64,000 bases of DNA from Paenarthrobacter aurescens (GCF_041549525.1 NZ_CP157456.1:4278001-4342000); one strand, 5' to 3'; shown: positions 32,876 through 42,091, counted from the stretch's first letter. A program made the numbers and translations. The notes: generated by a model not told the origin, from the sequence alone.

Positions 32876-33820
32876 CTATTTCCCTCCGGCCTGAGCGGGT
32901 ACCGAGGCCCCGGTGGTGATGTGCGAGTGGTATTCGACCTCGTCCTTGGTCAGTTCCATGTAAGCCTCTTCCAGGCTTGCCTGGAGCGGGGTCAGCTCAT
33001 AGACCATGACCTGGTTCTCCAAGGCCGTCCGGGCAATGCCGCGCGGATCGATCCCCGAGACCTCCAGCAGTTCGCGCTCGTGTGCCTCCACGGAAACGCC
33101 GGTTCCGGCAAGGAGCTGCATGAGGCGTTCCGGCTGATCGGTCCGGACGCGGGTGCGTGCCTGTCCCTTGCCGGTGATGATTTCCGCTATGGGCGCGTCT
33201 GCGATGATCCGGCCGCGGCCGATCACGATCAGGTGGTCTGCCGTCAGCGCCATCTCGCTCATGAGGTGGCTGGACAGGAACACCGTGCGGCCTTCAGAAG
33301 CCAGGTACTTGACGAGGTTGCGGACCCACACCACGCCTTCGGGATCAAGCCCGTTGACCGGCTCATCAAGGATGATGGTTTGCGGATCGCCCAGCAGCGC
33401 GGCGGCGATTCCGAGGCGTTGGCCCATTCCAAGTGAGAAGCCCTTGACCTTCTTCTTGGCGACGTCGCCCAGGCCGGTCATCTCGATGACTTCCCGGACA
33501 CGGCTCTTGGGGATGCTGTGCGTTGCTGCCATGGCAAGAAGATGGTTGTACGCGGTGCGGCTCGTGTGGACAGCCTTTGCATCCAGGAGGGCACCGATCT
33601 CCCGCAGTGGCGCCTTGTGTTGCGCGAAAGGCTCACCGTTCACGGTTACCGAGCCCGATGTAGGAGCGTCCAGCCCCATGATCATGCGCATGGTGGTTGA
33701 CTTGCCGGCACCGTTCGGACCCAGGAAGCCCGTCACCCGTCCAGCTTGGACTGTGAAACTGACGCCGCCCACGGCGGTCTTCTCGCCGTAGACCTTGGTC
33801 AGGCCTTTTGCTTCGATCAT
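32876..33820 (-). CDS. ABC transporter ATP-binding protein
   Basis: The protein has 314 residues from ATG 33820, chosen because MIEAKGLTKVYG is the family start and GAGG stands about 12 nt upstream. Walker A is GPNGAGKST, the signature FSLGMGQRLGIAAAL, Walker B TIILDEPVNGLDPEG, and the switch His SSHLMSEMAL. The C-terminal 80 residues match the DrrA/BcrA-type regulatory extension. It forms an operon with the permease and the two-component pair. Confidence 0.92.
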   Translation of the reverse strand: MIEAKGLTKVYGEKTAVGGVSFTVQAGRVTGFLGPNGAGKSTTMRMIMGLDAPTSGSVTVNGEPFAQHKAPLREIGALLDAKAVHTSRTAYNHLLAMAATHSIPKSRVREVIEMTGLGDVAKKKVKGFSLGMGQRLGIAAALLGDPQTIILDEPVNGLDPEGVVWVRNLVKYLASEGRTVFLSSHLMSEMALTADHLIVIGRGRIIADAPIAEIITGKGQARTRVRTDQPERLMQLLAGTGVSVEAHERELLEVSGIDPRGIARTALENQVMVYELTPLQASLEEAYMELTKDEVEYHSHITTGASVPAQAGGK

Positions 33821-33966
33821 GGAAGCGTTCCCTCCTCGGAGCACATGTGTGTGCAAGTGAGTTTCGAATGTACTGACAACGCTACTCACGGAAGGGACGC
33901 AAATCGCCTGTCTCAGGGATGATTCAGGGTTCAGTCAGGGTAGTCCTAGCGGATGATCCGCGGTGC

Positions 33967-35469
33967 TCAGGCCTCCGGCAGCGGCGAGTACACCGTGAGC
34001 TCCCGGGGCTTTACCGTGAACGTGGCACGACGCACCCCTGGCTTCGGCTCCCCATCGACCGCCAGAACCAACGGCTGCCCTATCGCTTCCACGGTGACCG
34101 TAGTGGCCTCGGTCAGATGGGTGACCTTGGACGCGGCAACGGTGCCGGTCACCACTGCCCAGAGCAACCGGGCCCGTGCGAACGGCTCATCCGCAGTGAT
34201 CATACGGAGATCGAAAACGCCGTCGTCCAGTACCGGCCTGCGCAGAGGTGCATGGTCACTGGGATAGAACCGGCCCCGCCCCATGTAAAGAATCCAGAGC
34301 TTGTGCTTCACCCCATCCACCAGGAGCGTGGTGGGGGAGTTCACTCCGAAGGTGCGCAGCGATGCCACAACGCCGGCCAACGGCTTACCCATGGCCGGCT
34401 GAAGCCGTTCACGCCGGCGGACCATGTTGGGATAGACGCCCACGCTGGCTGTATTGAGCATCGCCATCTCGCTGGTTTCCGGCGTCTCAGGCAGTCCGCG
34501 TTGAACCTCCACATGCCCCAGGTCAACGGAGGCAGCGTGTCCCTTGGTCACGGCATCAATGGCATCCTCGATCGAGCTGGTGCCGAGGTCGCGGGCGAAG
34601 TGGTTAAGGGTCCCGCCCGGAAGAACCACGAGCGGCAGTGAATGTTCGACGGCGGCAGCCGCCGCAGAGCCAACCGTTCCGTCACCGCCCCAAACACCTA
34701 GCGCCACGGTCCCCGCCCGGGTGGCTGCGGCCTCAATCTCCGCGGCAACGTCTTCCCCTTCGGCTATTTCACGAATATACGCCTTAGGGAATATCTCCTT
34801 CAGCAGCTCACCGGTTTCGGGAGTGTAAGAACCGCCCAGGGTGTTCACCGCGATACTCAGCCCCTCGCCGTCGTGAATCGCGGGAGCGTCCGCCGGCGTC
34901 CGGCGCGGCTTTGGCTCTGCGGGCCTCGCGGGCCACCATTTACGGGTAAGGAATGCCGCGCCGGCACCCAGGGCCGAGCCGAAGAAGACATCCGAAGGCC
35001 AATGGGCACCAGTATGGACGCGGGAGTACGCCACGCCAGCCGCAACGGGGGCCAAAGCCACGCCGGACGCCGGCGAAACTATTCCAGCCCCGACGGCGAA
35101 TGCCACAGCGGAGGCCGAATGACCCGAGGGCATGGATGAACTGGTGGGCTGTGGATCCACAAAGCGGAACAGCGGCAGATGTTCCGGAAGGGGCCGGGCC
35201 CGCGGAAGAGCCTTCTTGAAGATCAGGTTGGTAACCGCCGAGGCTACGCCTAAGGCCAGCACACCATGAAGGGCCGCCCTGCGGGGTTTACCGGGAAAGG
35301 TTGCCATAATCCCGGCTATGCCAAACCACAGCTTCCCCTTGGTAGCGGCCGCGGAGAGTCTGCGGAAAAACACATCGTGGTCACCCTGGGGTTGCCGGGA
35401 TACGGCACGAACCAGGAAATGATCGAATCTGGCAACCCGTTTGGGGCCTTTACCCAAGAAGCCTCGCAT
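33967..35469 (-). CDS. PAP2 phosphatase fused to diacylglycerol-kinase-like domain
   Basis: This two-domain lipid enzyme has 500 residues. Residues about 20-190 carry membrane helices and PAP2 motifs (KALPRARP, SMPSGHSASA, SRVHTGAHWPSDV). Residues about 205-500 are DAGK-like (VWGGDGTVGSAAAAAVEHS, GGTLNHFARDLG, DHAPLRRPVLDDGVFDLR). Such fusions could dephosphorylate and rephosphorylate an undecaprenyl or glycerolipid substrate. TAGGGT at 35476-35481 is 6 nt before the ATG, indicating a leaderless mRNA. It is divergent from a second PAP2 gene. Confidence 0.9.
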   Translation of the reverse strand: MRGFLGKGPKRVARFDHFLVRAVSRQPQGDHDVFFRRLSAAATKGKLWFGIAGIMATFPGKPRRAALHGVLALGVASAVTNLIFKKALPRARPLPEHLPLFRFVDPQPTSSSMPSGHSASAVAFAVGAGIVSPASGVALAPVAAGVAYSRVHTGAHWPSDVFFGSALGAGAAFLTRKWWPARPAEPKPRRTPADAPAIHDGEGLSIAVNTLGGSYTPETGELLKEIFPKAYIREIAEGEDVAAEIEAAATRAGTVALGVWGGDGTVGSAAAAAVEHSLPLVVLPGGTLNHFARDLGTSSIEDAIDAVTKGHAASVDLGHVEVQRGLPETPETSEMAMLNTASVGVYPNMVRRRERLQPAMGKPLAGVVASLRTFGVNSPTTLLVDGVKHKLWILYMGRGRFYPSDHAPLRRPVLDDGVFDLRMITADEPFARARLLWAVVTGTVAASKVTHLTEATTVTVEAIGQPLVLAVDGEPKPGVRRATFTVKPRELTVYSPLPEA

Positions 35470-35524
35470 CCCATCACCCTAGCGCCTGGCGTTGCCTCTC
35501 ATCTGCCATGGCTACCATGAATGG

Positions 35525-36229
35525 ATGATTCGCGTACTCCGTCCACAACCACGGCCCGGTTGGCAGTTGATCACGCCTGGAATACTCCTGCTGTGTGCCT
35601 TCGCGGTTCCAGGGGCACTGATCATGGCGGGCCAGGGCGAGCCGGCTTTCAACCGGGTGGACACCGGCTGGCAGTCCTACGTCTTCAGCATGCGCTCCAC
35701 TTTCTGGGACGGAGTAAACGTAGTCCTCAACTGGGCCGGCTATGCGGGGATGCTTGCCTTCCACGCTGTGCTCGCGGTTTCCCTGGTCATCTGGCAGCGA
35801 CCTAAAGCAGCAATTTTTGCCGCCACAAGCGGCATTCTGGTGCTGGCGTTGACGCAACTCGCCAAAGCCGTGGTGGGCAGAGACAGGCCGGAGGGGGCCA
35901 GGGTACTCAGCGACACAGGCTCATACCCCTCGGGGCATGTATCTGCTACCACGGCTTTCTTGTTGGTGCTGGCACTGCTGATGGGTCGTTGGTGGATGGG
36001 GCTCATAGCTGCGGTGGGTGTGGTGTCCATGATGATCAGCCGCACCTATCTCTCCGCTCACTGGTTGAGCGACGTCCTGGGAGGTGCCTGCCTTGCCGCC
36101 GGGGTTGTTCTCCTGATGTGGTGGCGCTTTCGCGATATATGCATCAAGGAGAATGACTTGGCCGGGGGTCAAACTATTTGGTCGGCAAAGGCTTTGCGAC
36201 GCCGGCAAGCAGCAGAGCAAGCAAAATAG
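35525..36229 (+). CDS. PAP2-family membrane phosphatase
   Basis: The 234-residue protein has about six helices. Motifs are the KAVVGRDRPEGA region, the catalytic SYPSGHVSATTAF and the late SRTYLSAHWLSDVLGG. It dephosphorylates lipid pyrophosphates such as undecaprenyl-PP or phosphatidic acid. ATG 35525 was chosen because TACCAT at 35513-35518 lies exactly 6 nt before it; a longer frame from 35492 exists. Its 3' end overlaps the converging MFS gene by 56 bp, which is unusual and extends the C-terminus into a polar tail. Confidence 0.88.
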   Translation: MIRVLRPQPRPGWQLITPGILLLCAFAVPGALIMAGQGEPAFNRVDTGWQSYVFSMRSTFWDGVNVVLNWAGYAGMLAFHAVLAVSLVIWQRPKAAIFAATSGILVLALTQLAKAVVGRDRPEGARVLSDTGSYPSGHVSATTAFLLVLALLMGRWWMGLIAAVGVVSMMISRTYLSAHWLSDVLGGACLAAGVVLLMWWRFRDICIKENDLAGGQTIWSAKALRRRQAAEQAK

Positions 36230-37361
36230 GCGCTCCAATGGCCAGCAATGCCATGTGGATTCCGGTGTGGTCGCCAAGGTAGCCCAGGAGGGGCGGCCCT
36301 GCCAGGAAGGCGACATAACCGATGGTGGAAACCACGGATACGCGGGCTGCAGCATGCTTGGGATCGTCCGCTGCGGCTGACATTCCCATGGGGAAGGCCA
36401 ACGCCGCGCCGACGCCCCACAGTGCGGCGCCGATGCCCGCCAGCACCACGTTCCCGGCAAAGACGAACAACGCCAGTCCCATGGCAGCTGCGGCCATGCT
36501 GGCCCGGAGGACGTTTACACGCCCGAACTTGTCAATCGCTTTGCCACCGAGGAACCGCATGACAGTCATGGCAAGGACGAACAACGCAAACAGCAACGCT
36601 CCGGTGGACTCGGAGGCACCAAGTCCGTCCACTGCCGCCTTCGCGATCCAGTCATTGCCCGCGCCTTCGGTGAGCGTGGCGCCGAGGACAACCACGCCGA
36701 TGAGCAGCGTCCTGCCATCCCGCCAAGCTGTGGGGCCCTTCTCAGCCGCCACCCCGCCGTCGTGAATTTCTTCTACCTGGTGCGGCAGGAAGTATTTGGG
36801 AACCGTCAGCGCCAAGACGACAGCAATGGCTGCGATGACCAACAAGTGCTCCGGCAAGCCCACGCCCAGCTGTGATAGGCCGGCGCCGATCAGCGCGCCC
36901 AGGAACGCGCCACCACTGAAGGCGGCGTGGAACTGCGGCATGATGGTGCGCTTGAGCCGGTGCTCAACATCCGCGCCCTCGATGTTCTGTGCGACATCCC
37001 ATAGGCCGATGCCGATGCCGAAGAAGAACAGGGCAATGGCCGTGGCCGGAACCGAGGCAGCCATGAGCGAGAAGGCAATGGCTGCTCCTGCGGCACCCGC
37101 CACGATGCCGGCAAGGCGGACCGTGTTGGCTGTACCGATCCGGCCCACAACCCATCCGGCTGATGGCAGTGCCAGCAGGGAGCCCACGGCGGTGCAGAGC
37201 AGCAGGGTGCCCATCTGGCCGGACGTGAGACTCAGCGCTTCCGTCACGGCAGGGATGCGGGCGGCCCAGCTGGCGAACACCAAACCGTTCATGCCGAAGA
37301 TCAGGAACGTTGCCACGGCTGCGGCGTTGACGCTGGTGGTGCTTCTGGTGCTGGTGGTCAT
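36174..37361 (-). CDS. Major facilitator superfamily transporter
   Basis: The 395-residue protein has twelve helices. It begins NAAAVATFLIFGMNGLVFASWAARIPAVTE, the YbjJ-like group often linked to sugars or drugs. ATG 37361 overlaps the DeoR regulator stop (ATGA at 37358-37361), so the two are co-translated. The upstream 42 codons lie inside deoR and were dropped. The 3' end overlaps the converging PAP2 gene. The substrate is unknown; DeoR control hints at a carbohydrate or nucleoside. Confidence 0.88.
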   Translation of the reverse strand: MTTSTRSTTSVNAAAVATFLIFGMNGLVFASWAARIPAVTEALSLTSGQMGTLLLCTAVGSLLALPSAGWVVGRIGTANTVRLAGIVAGAAGAAIAFSLMAASVPATAIALFFFGIGIGLWDVAQNIEGADVEHRLKRTIMPQFHAAFSGGAFLGALIGAGLSQLGVGLPEHLLVIAAIAVVLALTVPKYFLPHQVEEIHDGGVAAEKGPTAWRDGRTLLIGVVVLGATLTEGAGNDWIAKAAVDGLGASESTGALLFALFVLAMTVMRFLGGKAIDKFGRVNVLRASMAAAAMGLALFVFAGNVVLAGIGAALWGVGAALAFPMGMSAAADDPKHAAARVSVVSTIGYVAFLAGPPLLGYLGDHTGIHMALLAIGAPILLALLLAGVAKPLPTK

Positions 37362-38125
37362 GCAATCACAACTTCCACAGAGAGTTTGTTGAGCCGGGCG
37401 AGATCTTCGGGGGAGGGTTCCTGGTCTGTCACTATGGTGTCCACGGCGTCCAAGGCTGCAACCAGGGCTACTGCGCTGGCGTGCCACTTGCTGCCTGCCG
37501 ATGCCACGATCACCCGCGCTGCGGACTCCAGCCCGGCGCGTTTGACTGCCGCGTCTTCAAGATCGTGGGCCAAGAGGCCATCCTTGAGGTTGAGCGCGCA
37601 GGGGGTTACGACGGCGGCGTCGAACCTCAGCGACCGAACGTTGGCTTCAGTCATGGGTCCCCTGAAGGACTGTTCTCCAGCGATGAGCCGACCTCCGGGG
37701 AGAATGAGCTCCGGCGCGCGGCCGTCCTTCGCTTGAGCCAGAGCATCAACGGCATGAAGTGACATGGGCATCACCGTCAGTTCCCGGTTGCCCAGGCGGC
37801 GTGCGATTTCGGTTGCCGTGGAACCACTGTCCAACCACACGTATTCGCGGTCCTTGATCAGCTGGTCCACAGCTTTGGCGATGCGGACCTTGACCTCGTG
37901 GTCCTCGAGTTCGCGCTGGCCGTAGCCCGGATTGTCTCCCCGCGCCAGCAAGCTGCGGGCACCGCCGTGGATGCGCTTCAGCACTCCGTTGGCCGCGAGG
38001 ATTTCCAGATCCCGCCGGACAGTGGCCCCGGAGGCGCCCGTAGCGTGGACGAGCTCGTCCACTGTTGCTTCCTCGCGGGCGCGCAGCAGCTCGCCAATGA
38101 GCCGGTGGCGGTCAGCAGTTCCCAT
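37358..38125 (-). CDS. DeoR/GlpR-family transcriptional regulator
   Basis: The 255-residue protein has an N-terminal winged helix (EEATVDELVHATGASGATVRRDLEIL). A sugar-phosphate isomerase-like effector domain follows (VWLDSGSTATEIARRLG, LILPGGRLIAGEQSFRGPM, IVASAGSKWHASA, VDTIVTDQEPSPE). It probably responds to a phosphorylated sugar and controls its own operon with the MFS gene. TAGGGT at 38132-38137 lies 6 nt before the ATG, indicating a leaderless mRNA. An operator-like repeat stands just upstream. Confidence 0.92.
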   Translation of the reverse strand: MGTADRHRLIGELLRAREEATVDELVHATGASGATVRRDLEILAANGVLKRIHGGARSLLARGDNPGYGQRELEDHEVKVRIAKAVDQLIKDREYVWLDSGSTATEIARRLGNRELTVMPMSLHAVDALAQAKDGRAPELILPGGRLIAGEQSFRGPMTEANVRSLRFDAAVVTPCALNLKDGLLAHDLEDAAVKRAGLESAARVIVASAGSKWHASAVALVAALDAVDTIVTDQEPSPEDLARLNKLSVEVVIA

Positions 38126-38155
38126 GCCACAACCCTAGCAACATTTGAGCAAATA

Positions 38156-38180
38156 ATCACGTGGCGTGATCATTTGATCA
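38156..38180. promoter_or_regulatory. Candidate DeoR operator
   Basis: Two nested repeats lie 31-55 nt before the deoR-like start. ATCACG-TGG-CGTGAT is at 38156-38170 and TGATCA-TT-TGATCA at 38167-38180. They share the TGAT half and overlap the expected -35 region of the leaderless promoter. Confidence 0.6.
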
Positions 38181-38211
38181 CCATCCCTCTCTCGCGTCCC
38201 GCGCCCTTAAA

Positions 38212-38280
38212 CCAAACGCTCTTCCAGTGAGTGGAAGAGCGTTGGCCGAAAGGGGCGGTTATGTGAGAGAGCGTTTGGGG
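38212..38280 (-). terminator. Two alternative hairpins after the ABC-F gene
   Basis: On the minus strand the 69 nt right after the ABC-F stop can fold in two exclusive ways. One stem pairs AACGCTCTTCCA with TGGAAGAGCGTT (38243-38232 and 38226-38215), a 12-bp terminator followed by TGGTTTAAG. The other pairs CCAAACGCTCT (38278-38268) with AGAGCGTTTGG (38222-38212), using the terminator's right arm. The GAGAGCGTTTGG motif therefore occurs in duplicate. It is probably a terminator or a dispersed palindromic element. Confidence 0.6.
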
Positions 38281-39963
38281 TTAGCGGGCGCGCTCCACGC
38301 GCTTCTCGTCCCAGACTGGTTCCTCGGACTCGTAGACCTTGCCGTCAGAACCAAAGATGAGGAAGCGGTCAAAGGACTTGGCGAACCAGCGGTCGTGCGT
38401 GACAGCAAGGACAGTGCCTTCGAAAGAGTCGATGGCACGCTCCAATGCCTCGCCCGAGTGAAGGTCCAAGTTGTCCGTGGGCTCGTCCAGCAACAAGAGG
38501 GTAGCGCCGGACAGCTGCAGGAGCAGGATTTGGAAACGTGCCTGTTGGCCACCGGACAGCGACTCGTACTTCTGCTCGGACTGACCGGCCAGGCCATAGG
38601 AATCAAGGGCGCCGGCTGCGGCCTCACGGGCGAGCCCGGACCGGTGCTCGTCGCCTCGATGCAGGATCTCCAGCAGGGTTCGGCCCAGGAGGTCGGGACG
38701 GACGTGGGTCTGCGCGAAGAACCCAGGCCGGATGCGGGCGCCCAGTTTCACAGTCCCTTCGTGCGGTACTTCCGCGATCACGACGTCGGACACCGGCAGG
38801 TGCTCCCGCTCGGGATCGGTGCCACCGGTGGCGAGCAGGCGCAGGAAGTGGCTCTTCCCTGAACCGTTGGAACCCAGTACGCCAACGCGGTCGCCAAACC
38901 AGATTTCCGTAGAGAATGGCTTCATAAGCCCTGTCAGTTCAAGCTTCTGGGCCACGACAGCCCGCTTGGCGGTACGTCCACCCTTGAGCCGCATCTTGAC
39001 GTTCTGCTCGATCGGCAGTGCCTCAGGCGGACCAACTTCCAAGAACTTGGCAAGGCGGGTCTGCGCTGCCTGGTACCTGTTAGCCATGTCGGAGCGGAAC
39101 GCAGCCTTGTTCTTGTACATATTGACGAGTTCCTTGAGCTTGATGTGCTCCTCGTCCCAGCGTTTCCGGAGTTCCTCAAAACGGGCGTTGCGGTCGGCAC
39201 GCGCCTCGACGTATGTGCCGAAGCCGCCACCATGGATCCATGCTGAAGCGCCATTGATACCGGGCTCGAGTGTGACGATACGGCTGGCCGCGTTGTTGAG
39301 CAGCTCGCGGTCGTGGCTGATGAACAGGACGGTCTTTTTGGACTCGTTGAGCTTGCTTTCCAGCCAGCGCTTGCCGGGAACGTCCAGGTAGTTGTCCGGT
39401 TCGTCGAGCAGGAGGAGCTCGTCCGGGCCGGCGAACAGGGCTTCCAGGACCAGGCGCTTCTGCTCGCCACCGGACAGGGTGGAGGCGCGGCGGAACTGCG
39501 CTTTGTCGAACGAAATCCCCAAGGCTGCCATGCACACCTCGTCCCAGACCGTCTCGAGGTCATAGCCGCCGGCGTCTCCCCAATCCACAATCGCCTGCGC
39601 GTACTTCATCTGGGTTGGTTCGTCGTCGTGCTCCATCATGGCCAGCTCGGTTTCTTCCACCGCCTTGGCAGCTGCCGCGAGGCCTGCCTGGGCCGTGGAC
39701 ACCAAGAGATCGCGGACCGTGGATTCATCGCGGACCTGGCCCACGAACTGCCGCATGATGCCCATGTTTCCGGACCGGCCCACTACTCCTTCGTCGGGAG
39801 TGAGATCGCCGGAAATGATCTTGAACAGGGTGGTCTTGCCCGTTCCGTTGGGCCCGATCAGCGCCGTCTTGGTGCCGTCGGGGACCTTGAAGGTCACCCC
39901 GTTGAGCAGCTGGGTGCCGTCGGAGAGGAAGTAGTCGATGCCGGAAACGTCAATATGGGCCAC
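38281..39963 (-). CDS. ABC-F family ATPase
   Basis: This soluble twin-cassette protein has 560 residues and no membrane segment; it acts on ribosomes or in antibiotic protection. The first cassette has GPNGTGKTT, LSGGEQKRLVLEAL and LLLLDEPDNYLD. A charged linker of about 80 residues follows. The second cassette has GSNGSGKSH, LSGGQQARFQILLL and LLLLDEPTDNLD. Its Walker A ends in Ser-His rather than Ser/Thr-Thr. The start is GTG 39963 with GGAGG upstream. Confidence 0.9.
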   Translation of the reverse strand: MAHIDVSGIDYFLSDGTQLLNGVTFKVPDGTKTALIGPNGTGKTTLFKIISGDLTPDEGVVGRSGNMGIMRQFVGQVRDESTVRDLLVSTAQAGLAAAAKAVEETELAMMEHDDEPTQMKYAQAIVDWGDAGGYDLETVWDEVCMAALGISFDKAQFRRASTLSGGEQKRLVLEALFAGPDELLLLDEPDNYLDVPGKRWLESKLNESKKTVLFISHDRELLNNAASRIVTLEPGINGASAWIHGGGFGTYVEARADRNARFEELRKRWDEEHIKLKELVNMYKNKAAFRSDMANRYQAAQTRLAKFLEVGPPEALPIEQNVKMRLKGGRTAKRAVVAQKLELTGLMKPFSTEIWFGDRVGVLGSNGSGKSHFLRLLATGGTDPEREHLPVSDVVIAEVPHEGTVKLGARIRPGFFAQTHVRPDLLGRTLLEILHRGDEHRSGLAREAAAGALDSYGLAGQSEQKYESLSGGQQARFQILLLQLSGATLLLLDEPTDNLDLHSGEALERAIDSFEGTVLAVTHDRWFAKSFDRFLIFGSDGKVYESEEPVWDEKRVERAR

Positions 39964-39993
39964 GTTTCAATCCTCCCACGGCGGCGTTACTGG

Positions 39994-42003
39994 TCAGCCC
40001 GCCGCGGCAGTAAGGAACGTCTTCAGCAGCGGCCCACTGACCGTTGCACCCAGGCCGCCTTCTTCCACGAACACGGCAACAGCCAGATCCCCATGCGTTG
40101 CGACGATCCAGGCGTGGGTCTTGGGCGGATTGTCATTGCCGAATTCCGCGGTGCCGGTCTTGGCGCCAACCGGTGTGCCCGGGACTTCGGCCAGGAAGCC
40201 TGCGTGGCCTGACGTCACCACGGCCCGCATCATGTCAGCCAGGGATGCAGCCTCTTCCTTGGTAATGGGCTTGGTGGATGCCGGTGAGGCGGGAAGCGCT
40301 GAAGCAGAAGCGGACGACGGCGGCGCGCTGCCACTTTCGGTGGGCGTGGCACCGGCGCTGGGGTTCTGGGTGGCCCCGGACCCCTGTGCGGCGTCGGCGT
40401 TCAGCACGAGCTGCGGAGAGACGGGCGCACCATTGGCGACGGAAGCAGCCATGACCGCGGCCGAGAGCGGGGAAAAGAGCACCTTGCCCTGGCCAATCAT
40501 GGAAGCTGCGTGCTCAGTGCCTTCGGCAGCACCGGGAACCGAACCAAGGAATGCATCAGCGCCAAGCTTGGGAGCCTCAACCGCCACGCCCAGGGCTTGG
40601 GCTGCGGATTCGAGCTGGTCCTGGCTAACGGCATCGCGGGCGTTGATGAAGGCCGTGTTGCAGGAGTGTGCAAAAGCGTCGCGGAGGGCCACCGAGCCAA
40701 GGGAGCTTTCCGGGTAGCCCTCGGCATTTTTGAACGTGCGGCCGTCCACCGTCAGCGTTGAGGGGCACTCAACCTTCGAGTCCGGGGTGGCACCATTGCG
40801 GAACATCGCCAGGGAATCAACAATTTTGAACGTGGAACCTGGAGCGTACTGACCCAGCAAGGCGGTGTTGTAACCGTTGCTGCCTGGTCCGGAGGCGGCA
40901 GCAAGGACGGCCCCGGTTGAAGGTTTGAGGGCAACAATGGCCGACGCTGGCCCCACCTTCGCCAGCGTCTCTTCCGCCAGCTGCTGCAGCTTGAGGTCCA
41001 GCGTGGTTTTGAGCGTAGTGCCGGGGGACGGCAGGGAAGAGAAGAACACCTTGGTACCGGGTGTCTCGCCTTCGGACTTCACCTCAGGGGTGGCGAGAAC
41101 TTCCACACCGTCTTTACCGCGGAGCAAAGAGTCGTACTTCTGCTGCAGACCGCCAGTACCCGTGGTGTCCCCGGCGCGCAGGGCACCATTGGAGTTCTCA
41201 ATTTGTTCAGCACTGGCTTGGCCAACGCTGCCGAGCAATGCCCGCGCGAAGGTGCGGGTGGGGGCCAAAGCCATGGAGTCCAGGATGCTCGATCCGCCCG
41301 GGATGGCCTCAATCTTCGCTTCAGTGATTTCCGGAGTGTAGGCCCGCAGCACAAGGCCCTCCACAAAAGCCTGCGGACCTGAGGCGGCAACCTGCTTGGC
41401 GTACTCTTCCGCATCCAGTCCGAGCAACGCAGCCATGGCACGCGCAGAAGCGTCCGCTTGCTCAGCCGGAACCTTGGTTTTGTCGATGCCTACCCGGAAG
41501 ACCGGACGGTCCTCAACAATGGGAGCGTCTCCGGCGCCCAGGATCTGACCCCGCTGGGCAGGAACGGTTTTGACGGAGAGGGTCTCGCCTTCGGAGAGTT
41601 CCGGGGCGAGGAGGGCAGGGGTCCATTGGACAGCCCATTTGTCGCCGGACTTCTTCAGTGTGGCTTCGGAGCTGTATTCCCACTTGGCCGAGCCGATGTT
41701 CCAGCTGTAGTTCAGGGGGAAAGTTGCGGTGTCGCCGTCGAGCTTCACATCGCCGGACTCCACCGCAGGCTTGGCGTCCAGTCCCTCGAACACTGCTTTG
41801 AGTTGTTCGTTGGCCGCGGCAGCGTCCTTACCCTCAACGGCGATCTGGCCGACGTCGAGCGCCGCAAGCGAGGAGGCCAGCTGCTTCGCTGCCCCTTCCG
41901 CACCCGCGCGGCCGTCATCGCAGGCGGTCAGTGAACCCGCCATCACCAGCGACACGAGACCAAGGACAAGACGATGCTTTTTCAATTTCCCCATTTGCGA
42001 CAT
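39994..42003 (-). CDS. Penicillin-binding lipoprotein (class B, MecA-like N-domain)
   Basis: This transpeptidase has 669 residues from ATG 42003; the 21 upstream codons were excluded. It has an N-terminal signal and lipobox LTAC (about residue 28). An NTF2/MecA_N-like domain (about 35-160) and a dimerisation domain (about 170-330) follow. The transpeptidase has active-site motif STFK (about 390), SCN (about 447) and KTG (about 612). It cross-links peptidoglycan outside the membrane. Being lipid-anchored rather than membrane-spanning is notable. A Ser/Ala-rich loop lies before the KTG motif. Confidence 0.9.
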   Translation of the reverse strand: MSQMGKLKKHRLVLGLVSLVMAGSLTACDDGRAGAEGAAKQLASSLAALDVGQIAVEGKDAAAANEQLKAVFEGLDAKPAVESGDVKLDGDTATFPLNYSWNIGSAKWEYSSEATLKKSGDKWAVQWTPALLAPELSEGETLSVKTVPAQRGQILGAGDAPIVEDRPVFRVGIDKTKVPAEQADASARAMAALLGLDAEEYAKQVAASGPQAFVEGLVLRAYTPEITEAKIEAIPGGSSILDSMALAPTRTFARALLGSVGQASAEQIENSNGALRAGDTTGTGGLQQKYDSLLRGKDGVEVLATPEVKSEGETPGTKVFFSSLPSPGTTLKTTLDLKLQQLAEETLAKVGPASAIVALKPSTGAVLAAASGPGSNGYNTALLGQYAPGSTFKIVDSLAMFRNGATPDSKVECPSTLTVDGRTFKNAEGYPESSLGSVALRDAFAHSCNTAFINARDAVSQDQLESAAQALGVAVEAPKLGADAFLGSVPGAAEGTEHAASMIGQGKVLFSPLSAAVMAASVANGAPVSPQLVLNADAAQGSGATQNPSAGATPTESGSAPPSSASASALPASPASTKPITKEEAASLADMMRAVVTSGHAGFLAEVPGTPVGAKTGTAEFGNDNPPKTHAWIVATHGDLAVAVFVEEGGLGATVSGPLLKTFLTAAAG

Positions 42004-42051
42004 TATGCCCGGTTCCCCTGACAGTTTCTTCCGATGCCCGTTAAACGGACA

Positions 42052-42091
42052 GCCGCCGCCCGCCACCCCTGGGGAGTTGGCGGGCGACGGC
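42052..42091 (-). terminator. Terminator downstream of the GH31 gene
   Basis: GCCGCCGCCCGCCA (42052-42065) pairs with TGGCGGGCGACGGC (42078-42091) with one mismatch. It lies 17-56 nt after the GH31 stop on the minus strand. Confidence 0.7.
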
